From: Roseomonas sp. KE0001
Lineage (GTDB): Bacteria; Pseudomonadota; Alphaproteobacteria; Acetobacterales; Acetobacteraceae
Assembly (NCBI RefSeq): GCF_016107285.1
Contig: NZ_RCVQ01000004.1
Coordinates: 310,001 to 374,000 of the forward strand
DNA: 64,000 bases
Direction of reading: 5' to 3'
The notes below the pieces were generated by a model, which saw nothing but the letters and a program-made list of their open reading frames with translations, was not told the DNA's origin and did no database searches. A program made the position numbers and the translations under genes. Shown here piece by piece: positions 7,997 through 15,815 of the stretch (positions within the stretch are counted from its first letter, which is position 1; every line of letters begins with the position of its first letter).

Positions 7997-9085
7997 ATGG
8001 TGCGGACCGCCACCCTTGCGCTTTGCCTGTGCGTGATGCTCTCGGCGTCGCTTCTCGCCCAGGGTCGGCCTGTCACAGGTGTCAATGTCACCGGAGTGGC
8101 CTGGATGAAGTCCGAGGAGCAGGCCCAGCTCCTCGAGCAACTGTCATCCGCGGGCGTGGCGTCGGTACGGATGACCTTGCATGAGCCTTTTAGTGCGGTC
8201 ATCGATGCCATGCGGCTGGCGCAGCTGTCTCGCTTGGATGTGGTGCTCGACATTTCGCTGAATATCCGCTCCTACTTCGCGACTGATACGCGCCGTCGCC
8301 ATCAAGGAAAGGTCGATCGTTCCTATCCTCTTTCCACACTGGACGTGGCGTTGTTCGAGAAGGCCTTCGGGCCCTTCTGGCAGGAACTTGAACGACGCGG
8401 CATTCATGTGCAGGCGCTTCAGGTCGGGAATGAGATCAACTGGAGTTTCAATGGAGACCTTCGCTCCGGCATGCATGGCGAGGGGCAAGTCTACGACAGC
8501 TTAAGGGATCTCCCCAACGCTGCAGCATTCGAGCGAGGTCTCGACAACTACGTCGCGGTTGTCCGCTTTGTGCACGCGGCCCGGGACGCCTCCTCCGTGA
8601 ACAGGAGCGCCACGATCCTCTCCGCGGGCCTGGCGCGGATCAGGCCCGATTTCGCCAGGAAGACGGGTGCGGATGCCCTGGATGCAGGGCTTACCTATCG
8701 ACTGCTGGAGCAGCGTGGGCTTTCCCGCCATATCGATGCGGCCGCCATCCATTATTACCCTGCCGTTTCAGCCACACCGGAAGATCGACGCCGTCATCTG
8801 CAGGCGGCGCTTGCGGAGTGCGGAATTCCGAATGCGAGGCAGGCCTGCTGGATCACGGAATGGGGGATCAGCAATTCATCCCAAGCTTGCCCTTCCGATG
8901 ATAACGCCCGCGCCCGGCTGGTGCGCGAAACGCGCGCGGCTTTGCGGGAAGCGGCGGATCACGGTGAACTGGCCGCATCCTACTATTTCGAATGGAGCGG
9001 GCGATCCGCCCGCAGCATCTGGCGCTGCGGCGGCCTGACCGAGGCCGGCCGTCTCGCCATCGCCCCGTTGGGGGCACGTCCATGA
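7997..9085 (+). CDS. Exported glycoside hydrolase, clan GH-A type TIM barrel
   Basis: The product has 362 residues from the ATG at 7997, which directly begins a signal peptide (MVRTATLALCLCVMLSASL, cleavage near LLAQG). The frame stays open upstream into the previous gene, but those codons do not look secretory. Two glutamates sit where retaining clan GH-A enzymes place acid/base and nucleophile: E146 in QVGNEINWSF (strand 4 NE motif) and E288 in CWITEWG (strand 7). HYYP lies between them. I cannot tell GH5 from related families. It should act in the periplasm or outside the cell. Hydrolases in polysaccharide loci often trim or release the polymer during export. Its stop codon overlaps the next start (ATGA). 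Confidence 0.85.
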   Translation: MVRTATLALCLCVMLSASLLAQGRPVTGVNVTGVAWMKSEEQAQLLEQLSSAGVASVRMTLHEPFSAVIDAMRLAQLSRLDVVLDISLNIRSYFATDTRRRHQGKVDRSYPLSTLDVALFEKAFGPFWQELERRGIHVQALQVGNEINWSFNGDLRSGMHGEGQVYDSLRDLPNAAAFERGLDNYVAVVRFVHAARDASSVNRSATILSAGLARIRPDFARKTGADALDAGLTYRLLEQRGLSRHIDAAAIHYYPAVSATPEDRRRHLQAALAECGIPNARQACWITEWGISNSSQACPSDDNARARLVRETRAALREAADHGELAASYYFEWSGRSARSIWRCGGLTEAGRLAIAPLGARP

Positions 9086-11007
9086 TCGTCTCCGACCACT
9101 CCTGCCCTTCACTGAAGCACCGGAACCCTGACGCCATGCGCAAGCGCAAGTCCCAATCCCGTTCAGGCGGCGGCCTGCGCCGGCAGGACGCCGCGCCGCC
9201 CACGCCGCCTTCCTTCGCCGACTTGCAGCAGCGGGCGGCGGCGGAGATGGCGGCCGGGCGGCCCGACCAGGCCGAGGTGCTGCTGCGCGCCGCGCTGGAT
9301 CAGGCGCCGGAGGATGCCGCCTGTATGCGCCGCCTGTCGCAATGCGCCGCCGCGCGCCGCGACTGGGCGGCGGCGCGGGACTGGGCGGCGCGCGCCGTGG
9401 CGCTGAACGCGCGCGATCCCTGGTCGCATCATCAGTGCGGCACGGTGGCCTTCCAGGCCGGCGATCTGGAGGCGGCGGAGACGGCGGCGCAGCGGATGCT
9501 GGAGATCGTGCCCGGGCATCCGGCGGCGCTGCGCCGGCGGATTGACATCGCCCTGCGGCGCGGCGCGCTGCCGGAGGCGATGGCGCAGGCGCGCGCGGCG
9601 GCGGCGTTGCATCCGGAGGAGCCTGGCGTGCTGCACCAGCTTGGCACGGTGCATCTGGCGCTGGGCGAGGTGGCCGAGGCCGAGGCGCTGGCGCGGCGCT
9701 GCCTCGAACTGCGCCCCGATTCGCTGCCCGCCCTGCGCCGCCTCAGCGATCTCGCCAACCGGCGGGGCGAGCGGGACCGGGCGCTGGCCCTGGCGCGCGA
9801 GGCGGTGGAGCGGCATCCGCTCGAGGCCGGCCCCTTGCATCACCTGGGCGCGCTGCACTTCCAGGCACGGGACTACGACGCCGCCGAGGCGGTGGCACGC
9901 CGCATCCTGGAGATCGTCCCGGGACAGGCCGGGGCTTTCCGGCGGCTTTCCGACATCGCCCTGCGGCGCGGTGACCACGCGGCGGCGCTGGACTGGGCGC
10001 AACGCGCCGCGGCGGCCATGCCCTCCGATCCCGGCGCGCGGTATCAGCTCGGGACCGTGCATCTGGCGGTCGCTGCGCTGGAGCCCGCCATGGTGGCGGC
10101 GCGCCAGACCCTGGATCTGGAACCGGGGCACACGCCCTCGCTTCGCCGCCTGGCGCAGATCTCCGCCCGGCTGGGGCAGATGGACACGGCCTTCGACTGG
10201 GCGGGCCGCGCCCTGGAGGCGGACGGGCGCGATCTCTGGTCGCATCATCAGCTGGGCTCGCTGCACATGAGCGCCGGGGACCTCGACGCGGCCGAGGACG
10301 CCGCCCGGCGGATGCTGGAGCTGGAGCCCGAGAATCTGGCGGCGCTGCGACGGCTCTCCGACATCGCCCTGCGGCGCAAGGAGCATGCCGAGGCGCTGGA
10401 CTGGGCGCTGCGCGGCGTGGCCGGCCACCCCAATGAGCCAGGCGCGCGGTTGCAGGTCAGCACGGTGCGCCTGGCGATGGGCGATCTCGCGCTGGCGGAA
10501 GCCCTGGCGCGCGAGGCGCTGGACCTGACCCCCGGCCATGCCGCGGCGTGGCGCCGGCTGAGCGAGATCGCGACGCGGCGGGGCGATGCGGCGGCGGCGC
10601 TGGAGCGGGCGCGGGACGCGGTGGCCGCCGACCCGGCCGACGCCTGGTCGATGTCCCTGCTGGGCCAGTTGCACTTCCAGGCCGGCGACCTGGACGCGGC
10701 CGAGGCCTGCGCCCGGGCGGTGCTGAGGCTCGCACCCGGGCATGCCACGGCGCTGCGGCGGCTCGCCGACATCGCCCTGCGGCGCGAGGATGTCCCCCTG
10801 GCGATCCAGTGGGCGGAGCAGGCGGTGGCAGCCGCCCCGGCCGATGGCTGGGCCAATCGCCAGCTGATCGACCTGCTTCTGCGGCAGGACGACCTCGCCG
10901 GCGCGGAAGCGGCGCTGCGGAAGGCCGAGGCCACCGTGCCCAATCCTGCGCCGCTGCGGCGGGCGGCCGAGGAGATCGGCCGCCGGAAGGAGCTGGCGCA
11001 TGCGTGA
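9082..11007 (+). CDS. Large TPR-repeat protein with nested super-repeats
   Basis: The 641-residue protein has a short basic N-terminus (RKRKSQSR) and then about 16 tetratricopeptide repeats filling residues 45 to the end. Two kinds of 34-residue TPR alternate: one beginning RRLSDIALRRG and one beginning HHQLGTLH-like sequences. The second kind itself alternates between an FQAGDLDAAE form and a TVHLAxG form, giving four copies of a 4-TPR unit of about 136 residues. No catalytic domain, signal peptide or membrane segment is seen. It is probably a cytoplasmic scaffold for the glycan machinery. The start chosen overlaps the hydrolase stop (ATGA); ATG 9136 is an alternative. It overlaps the next gene by 8 bases, implying translational coupling. 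Confidence 0.85.
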   Translation: MIVSDHSCPSLKHRNPDAMRKRKSQSRSGGGLRRQDAAPPTPPSFADLQQRAAAEMAAGRPDQAEVLLRAALDQAPEDAACMRRLSQCAAARRDWAAARDWAARAVALNARDPWSHHQCGTVAFQAGDLEAAETAAQRMLEIVPGHPAALRRRIDIALRRGALPEAMAQARAAAALHPEEPGVLHQLGTVHLALGEVAEAEALARRCLELRPDSLPALRRLSDLANRRGERDRALALAREAVERHPLEAGPLHHLGALHFQARDYDAAEAVARRILEIVPGQAGAFRRLSDIALRRGDHAAALDWAQRAAAAMPSDPGARYQLGTVHLAVAALEPAMVAARQTLDLEPGHTPSLRRLAQISARLGQMDTAFDWAGRALEADGRDLWSHHQLGSLHMSAGDLDAAEDAARRMLELEPENLAALRRLSDIALRRKEHAEALDWALRGVAGHPNEPGARLQVSTVRLAMGDLALAEALAREALDLTPGHAAAWRRLSEIATRRGDAAAALERARDAVAADPADAWSMSLLGQLHFQAGDLDAAEACARAVLRLAPGHATALRRLADIALRREDVPLAIQWAEQAVAAAPADGWANRQLIDLLLRQDDLAGAEAALRKAEATVPNPAPLRRAAEEIGRRKELAHA

Positions 11008-11644
11008 GGAGGTGGGGACGAAGGATGCCGGCGCGGCGCTGGCGGTCCGGTTCGGCTCGGCCGACCGTTTCCAGGTGAGCGGCGAGATCGCCGCCCCGGC
11101 CCTGCCCGGCGCCCGGTCGCTGGTGCTGCTGGCCGGGGAGACGGTGGTCGGCCGCCTGGCCGCGCCCGTCACGCCCGGGGGGGAGGCGCCTGCGCCGTTC
11201 CGCATCCCGGTGGAGGAGGCCGCGGCGGTGGAAGAGGGGGGCTCCCTGACCCTGGCGCTCGAAGGCGAGGGGGGGCGCCGTGTGCTGGGGACGGCGCCGG
11301 TTCGCAGCCGCGTGGCCGGCGCCCTGGATCGCTGCAACGAGGCGCTGGTGCGGGGCTGGGCCGCCAATCTGAACTGCCCCGATCAGCCGCTGGAGGTCGA
11401 GATCCTGCTCAATGGCCAGTCGCAGGGCTTCGTCGTGGCGAACCGGCGCCGCTCTGATCTGGAGCGGATGGACAAGGCGCTGGCCGCCACCGCCTTCCTC
11501 TTCAAGTTCGCCCGCCCGCTGGACCTGCCGCGGGGGGAGACGGCGGTGATCACCGCGCGCATCCGCGGCACCGGCATCGAACTCGGCAACAGCCCGTGGT
11601 GGATCGCCCGCGCCTACGAGTCCCTGCCGCTTCTCGCCGGGTAA
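11000..11644 (+). CDS. Two-domain protein homologous to C-terminal part of the galectin-like protein
   Basis: I do not recognise this 214-residue product as a named family. It aligns by eye along its full length with residues about 165-365 of the protein at 2554-3690. Shared blocks are a V-G-R-L/A-A-L turn in the first domain, then RCNE (R111-E114), R-x-D-L-E, an FxF strand, LP, T/TGIEL and SPWW near the C-terminus. Both halves look like beta-rich domains, with short alternating hydrophobic strands and glycine or proline turns. No signal peptide is present. It starts inside the end of the TPR gene and is the last gene of the + strand glycan run. Probable partner of the TPR protein; function unknown. 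Confidence 0.78.
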   Translation: MREEVGTKDAGAALAVRFGSADRFQVSGEIAAPALPGARSLVLLAGETVVGRLAAPVTPGGEAPAPFRIPVEEAAAVEEGGSLTLALEGEGGRRVLGTAPVRSRVAGALDRCNEALVRGWAANLNCPDQPLEVEILLNGQSQGFVVANRRRSDLERMDKALAATAFLFKFARPLDLPRGETAVITARIRGTGIELGNSPWWIARAYESLPLLAG

Positions 11645-11701
11645 CGTTCCGCCCGGTCCAGGCCACTCCCGGCCCGGCCCGTCCCGGTCCAGGCCGCCTT
11701 C

Positions 11702-11728
11702 CGGGGCCCGTCGCCAGTACGGGCCCCG
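11702..11728. terminator. Stem-loop between convergent genes
   Basis: CGGGGCCCGT (11702-11711) and ACGGGCCCCG (11719-11728) form a perfect 10-bp stem with a 7-base loop between the convergent genes ending at 11644 and 11737. No T tract follows on either strand, so efficient intrinsic termination is not certain. Confidence 0.4.
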
Positions 11729-11736
11729 CCGCGGGC

Positions 11737-13467
11737 TCAGGCCGGCTGCAACTCCGGCGCCGGCTGGCCGACCTCCGCATCGCCCAGCGCCCGCGCCAGG
11801 CCGGCCTCCGCCTCGGCCCAGCCGGTGCGAATGTCGTCGGCGATCAGCGTCAGCACCTCGGGCGACAGGGCGGCGCGCAGATGCGGCTCCTTCCATTCCT
11901 GCGGCCGGCCCCGCTTGGCCAGGGCATAGGCCAGGCCACGGGCGATTCGCAGCACCATGCCGCGCTCGGCCTGGAGCTGCGCGGCCTCCGCCACCCTCTC
12001 GGCGTCCATTCCCTCGGGGGCGGTGGCCAGCAGCATCCGGGCCATCTCGCCCACCGCGCCATAGGTCAGGTTGACATGCAGCTGGTGGGTCTCGGGGTAG
12101 TAGCAGGCGGCGCGGTGCAGCAGGTCGCGGTCGGCGAGCTCGGCCGGATCGCGCAGCAGGAAGATGGCCGGCGCATTCTCGAGGGGGACGGGCTTCGGCT
12201 CGGCCGGCGGTCGCGGCTCGCCCTGCCGTGGCGCCGGCGGCTCCTTCGGCAGGGGCGGCGACTGGCGTGGGCGGCGGCGCGCGACGCCCATCTGCTCCAG
12301 CATCTGGCGCAGCTCCTCCTGCACCTCCGCGGCATAGGCGGCGGCGGGGGAGGCGTCGGCCAGCAGCTTGGCCAGCCAGCCCGGCTGGTGCCGCGTCACC
12401 AGGCCCGCGAAGTCGAGCAGCTTCACCTGCGCCTGGGTCTCGGAGCGGTAGCGGAGGAACTCGCGATAGGCCTCCGGCTGCACCGGATAGTCGGACGGCA
12501 GCTCCACCAGGATGGTGACATGCCGGGCCACGAAGGGGATGCCGAAGCTTGGCGCCTCGCGGCGCCAGGCCTGGCCGGACAGCACGCCGTACATCTCGTC
12601 CTGATGCACCAGCGCCGCCAGGCTGCTGGCGCTCTCCGGCCCGCCGCCCTGGCTCGCATTGGCATCCGCCAGGGTCGGGTGCGCCGGATCGTAGGCGTAG
12701 TGGATCGTGATGCCCTCGGGCGTGTGCACCGCCTCGTAGCGCGCCAGCCGGGCGAGGCGCGTGGCCAGGCTGGTCAGCCGGTGCGGCGCCTTCAGGCCGG
12801 CGATGCCGGGTTGCAGCAGGATCTCGACGCCCTCGGGGAAGCGGAAGAACCGCTGGCCGATCGCATCGACCAGCCAGCGCGGGCCGACCCGCGGCCGCCC
12901 GTTATAGGGATCGCTCACCGTGTCCTGCGCGGCGGCGTTGCCGAGCAGCACGACCTCCGTCCAGTCCTCCCCGGTCCGGCGCCCCTCGGCGCGGGCGGCC
13001 TCGCCGGCGTCGATGACCTCCGCGGGGCGGCCGTCCCCGCCCGGGCGCAGCAGGCGGCCATAGACCCCGTTGAACTTGCCGATCACCACCTCGCCGACCT
13101 CGCCCTGGCGGGCGGAGCGGTAGCGCAGGCCCCGCTGGTTGGAGGGCAGCGAGGCCACCTTGGCGCCCATGCCGAAATTGCGGTCGAGCCCGGTTTCCTT
13201 GCGGATCGAGGAGGCGATGTCGCACATCCGGAACAGCTCCTCGCCGCTCAGGCCGGTGCCGCTGTTCCAGATCGCCAGCTTGCGGGTGCCCTCGACGGGC
13301 AGGACGGAGAACTCCACCCGGCGTCGTCCCTCCGGCGCGGTGGCGGCCGCCTCCAGCGCGTTCTGCAGCAACTCCCGGATCATCATGCTGCGTGGGCAGC
13401 GCTCGATCATCGAGGCAACAAGAAAATCCTCGTTGTCGACGCGGAGCTTGGTCACGCTGCTGATCAT
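11737..13467 (-). CDS. GHKL-type ATPase (Hsp90/MutL/histidine-kinase-like ATP-binding fold), function unknown
   Basis: The product has 576 residues from ATG 13467, chosen because AGAGGA lies 8 bases upstream; upstream in-frame ATGs at 13476 and 13503 lack a good site. The N-terminal third is a GHKL fold. The N-box IRELLQNALEA (E32, N36) is clear, the G1 box is degenerate (IWNSGTGLS, with Asn68 where Asp normally contacts adenine), and a glycine lid NFGMGAK lies near 98-101. The rest has no motif I know, apart from a Pro/Arg-rich low-complexity stretch around residues 400-430. It is not a sensor kinase: no H-box or membrane segment. It faces away from the hyf-like operon, with about 280 bases between them. 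Confidence 0.8.
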   Translation of the reverse strand: MISSVTKLRVDNEDFLVASMIERCPRSMMIRELLQNALEAAATAPEGRRRVEFSVLPVEGTRKLAIWNSGTGLSGEELFRMCDIASSIRKETGLDRNFGMGAKVASLPSNQRGLRYRSARQGEVGEVVIGKFNGVYGRLLRPGGDGRPAEVIDAGEAARAEGRRTGEDWTEVVLLGNAAAQDTVSDPYNGRPRVGPRWLVDAIGQRFFRFPEGVEILLQPGIAGLKAPHRLTSLATRLARLARYEAVHTPEGITIHYAYDPAHPTLADANASQGGGPESASSLAALVHQDEMYGVLSGQAWRREAPSFGIPFVARHVTILVELPSDYPVQPEAYREFLRYRSETQAQVKLLDFAGLVTRHQPGWLAKLLADASPAAAYAAEVQEELRQMLEQMGVARRRPRQSPPLPKEPPAPRQGEPRPPAEPKPVPLENAPAIFLLRDPAELADRDLLHRAACYYPETHQLHVNLTYGAVGEMARMLLATAPEGMDAERVAEAAQLQAERGMVLRIARGLAYALAKRGRPQEWKEPHLRAALSPEVLTLIADDIRTGWAEAEAGLARALGDAEVGQPAPELQPA

Positions 13468-13748
13468 GCACTGCATCCTCTGTGCTGCGCTGCGGAGAGA
13501 CATGAATAGCGCAAGAAAGGCTTCAAATGAAACAATGGCAGTATTTGGTCTTTCTCTCTTTTTTGGACGGATGGCGATGTGTCATCCGGTGAGGCGCATG
13601 GCATGGCCTGCTACGCCCGCGGCGCCATGGCCCTGAACCGTCTGTGACCGGCCGGCGGGCGCAATGTCCCGCCTCCGGCCATTTGCCGCCTTTCGGCGGC
13701 TGCCCGCCCTGCCTATCCTGCCGTCGTGACACAGCTTTCCGCCCTGCC

Positions 13749-15815
13749 GTGACCGCGGCGCTCGCCCTGCTGCTGCTCTGCCTCCTGCTGCTGTCCCTGG
13801 CTGGCCTGGCTGCGACGCGGCATCCCTGGCTGCCGCAACTCGTCCGGTATGGCTGCGCCGCCGTCTCCGCCGGCTTCGCGGGGCTGGGGCTGGCAGGGCT
13901 GGCGCTGGAGGGCGGGGCGCCGCTGCTGCTGCCGGTCGGGCCGCCCTGGGCGCCGCTCAGCCTGGAACTGGACGGGCTTTCGGCCTTCTTCCTGGTGCCG
14001 CTCGGCCTCGTGGGGCTGGCGGCCATGCTCTACGCCGCAGCGCGCGAGACCGCCGCGATGCCGCGCCGCCTGGTGCCCTATCCGCTGTTCCTGGCCGGCA
14101 TGGCGCTGACCGTCCTGGCCGCCGATGGCATCACCCTGCTGCTCGGCTTCGAGGCGATGTCGCTGGCCTCCTGGGCCCTGCTGGCCGCCGGCCATGTGGA
14201 GGAGGAGCGGCGCGAGGCCGCCCGGCTCTATCTGGGCTTCGCGCTGTTCGGCGCCGCCTGCCTGATCCCCGCCATCGGGCTGATGACCGGCCTCGCCGGG
14301 GATTTCTCCTTCGCCGCCCTGCGGGCCGCGCCGCCCGAGGGCTGGCGCGCCGGGGCGGTGCTGCTGCTGGTGGTGGCGGGGGCGGGGGCCAAGGCCGGGC
14401 TGGTGCCGCTGCATCCCTGGCTGCCGCCGGCCCATGCGGCCGCGCCCGCCGCCGGCTCGGCGCTGCTCTCGGCGGCGATGACCAAGGTCGCGCTCTATGT
14501 CCTGGCCCGGCTGCTGCTGGACCTGGGCGGCCCGGCCCAGCCGCTCTGGTGGGGCCTGCCGCTGATGGTCCTGGGCGCGGCCAGCGCCGTGCTGGGCGGA
14601 CTGCGCGCCACGCAGGAGACCGACGCCAAGCGCCTGCTGGCCTGCTCGACCATCGAGCATGTCGGCCTGGTGGCGCTCGGCCTCGGCCTCGCCGCGGCGC
14701 TGCGGGCGGCGGATCTCGGGCCGCTGGCGGCGCTGGCGGCCGGCGCCGCGCTGTTTCACCTGCTGGCCCATGCCGTTTTCAAGGCGCTGCTGTTCCTGGC
14801 GGCCGGGGAGATGCTGCATGGCGCCGGGGCGCGGCGGCTGGACGGCATGGGTGGGCTGATCCACGCCATGCCGCTGGTCGGCTGGTGCGCGCTGGCCGGC
14901 GCGGCCGCCGCCGCGGCCCTGCCCCCGCTGGCCGGATTCGCCGGGGAGTGGCTGCTGTTCCAGGCCCTGCTGGCCGCGTGGCGGGTGGGGGCGCTGGGCT
15001 TCCAGATCCTGGTCATGGCGGCGCTGGCGGCGGCGGCGCTGGGGGCGGCGCTGGGGGCGGCCGCCATGCTGCGCTTCTGGGGGCTGGCCTTCCTGGGCCG
15101 GCCGCGCACCCCGCGCACGCTGGGCGCGCAGGAGGCGGCGCCGCTGCCGCGCGGCGTGCTGGCCGGACTGGCCGGGCTCGCCGCGCTGCTGGGCCTGCTG
15201 CCCGGTCCGCTGCTGGGTCTCGCCGCGCCCGCCCTGCAGCGGATCACCGGCCATGCCGGCCTGCCCGAGTTCACCCTGCTCTCGGTCAGTGCCTCGGCGC
15301 CGGCCGCCGACTATGCGCCGCTGGCGGTGCTGCTGCTGCTGGCCCTGGCCGGGCTCGGCCTTGCCGCGCTGCTGCGCCGCCTCTCGCCCTGGCCCTCGCG
15401 GCGGGCGCCGCCCTGGGATGGCGGCTTCACCGCGCCGCCGGCGCATCTGCCCTTCGGCGATCCCGCCACCCAGCCGAGCGCCGCCGGCTTCGCCCAGCCG
15501 CTGCACCGCATGCTGGGCGCCACGCTGCTCGCGGCACAGGAGGATCTGCGCGCCGCCGCCCCGGGCGACCCGGCGCCGGCCCGGTTCGAGAGCCGCTTCG
15601 AGGACCCCGCCGGCCGCTGGCTCCTGGCGCCCCTGGCGCGCGGCAGGGACAGGGTGGCGGCGGTGCTGGAGCGGCTGCGCGACCTCGGCCTCCGGCAGTT
15701 CATCGGCCTGGCCCTCGGCACCCTGGTCGCCCTGCTGGCGCTGCTCGCCCTTTGGCCCTCCCTCTGGCCCTCCCTCTGGCCCTCCCTCTGGCCCTCCCTG
15801 GCGGGCGCGGCATGA
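13749..15815 (+). CDS. hyfB: Hydrogenase-4/complex I-like proton-translocating subunit B (NuoL/HyfB-like)
   Basis: This 688-residue, very hydrophobic integral membrane protein belongs to the NuoL/MrpA-like antiporter family. The GTG start at 13749 begins directly with a membrane segment; upstream in-frame codons are unlike a membrane protein. The conserved channel region AGAKAGLVPLHPWLPPAH (Lys and His on broken helices) is clear. It is followed by the MTKVALY helix and the CSTIEHVGL block. The C-terminus ends in an unusual LWPS tandem repeat. Its TGA overlaps the start of hyfC (ATGA). It is first in a six-gene operon. Inferred role: proton or sodium pumping arm of a membrane redox complex. 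Confidence 0.88.
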   Translation: MTAALALLLLCLLLLSLAGLAATRHPWLPQLVRYGCAAVSAGFAGLGLAGLALEGGAPLLLPVGPPWAPLSLELDGLSAFFLVPLGLVGLAAMLYAAARETAAMPRRLVPYPLFLAGMALTVLAADGITLLLGFEAMSLASWALLAAGHVEEERREAARLYLGFALFGAACLIPAIGLMTGLAGDFSFAALRAAPPEGWRAGAVLLLVVAGAGAKAGLVPLHPWLPPAHAAAPAAGSALLSAAMTKVALYVLARLLLDLGGPAQPLWWGLPLMVLGAASAVLGGLRATQETDAKRLLACSTIEHVGLVALGLGLAAALRAADLGPLAALAAGAALFHLLAHAVFKALLFLAAGEMLHGAGARRLDGMGGLIHAMPLVGWCALAGAAAAAALPPLAGFAGEWLLFQALLAAWRVGALGFQILVMAALAAAALGAALGAAAMLRFWGLAFLGRPRTPRTLGAQEAAPLPRGVLAGLAGLAALLGLLPGPLLGLAAPALQRITGHAGLPEFTLLSVSASAPAADYAPLAVLLLLALAGLGLAALLRRLSPWPSRRAPPWDGGFTAPPAHLPFGDPATQPSAAGFAQPLHRMLGATLLAAQEDLRAAAPGDPAPARFESRFEDPAGRWLLAPLARGRDRVAAVLERLRDLGLRQFIGLALGTLVALLALLALWPSLWPSLWPSLWPSLAGAA
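15753..15800 (+). repeat. Tandem 12-bp repeat, four copies, inside hyfB
   Basis: Four direct copies of a 12-base unit (TGGCCCTCCCTC type) lie at the 3' end of hyfB. They encode four consecutive Trp-Pro-Ser-Leu units, just before the C-terminal residues. The array stays in frame because the unit is a multiple of three. Confidence 0.9.

Noticed and set aside
9163-11367. 734-codon open frame on the - strand opposite the TPR gene
   Set aside because: It is the antisense shadow of a repetitive GC-rich gene; its product is low-complexity Arg/Pro/Gly sequence with no motif, while the + strand encodes clear TPRs.
15753-15800. Short direct repeats as a CRISPR array
   Set aside because: The 12-bp units are contiguous with no spacers and lie inside a coding sequence.
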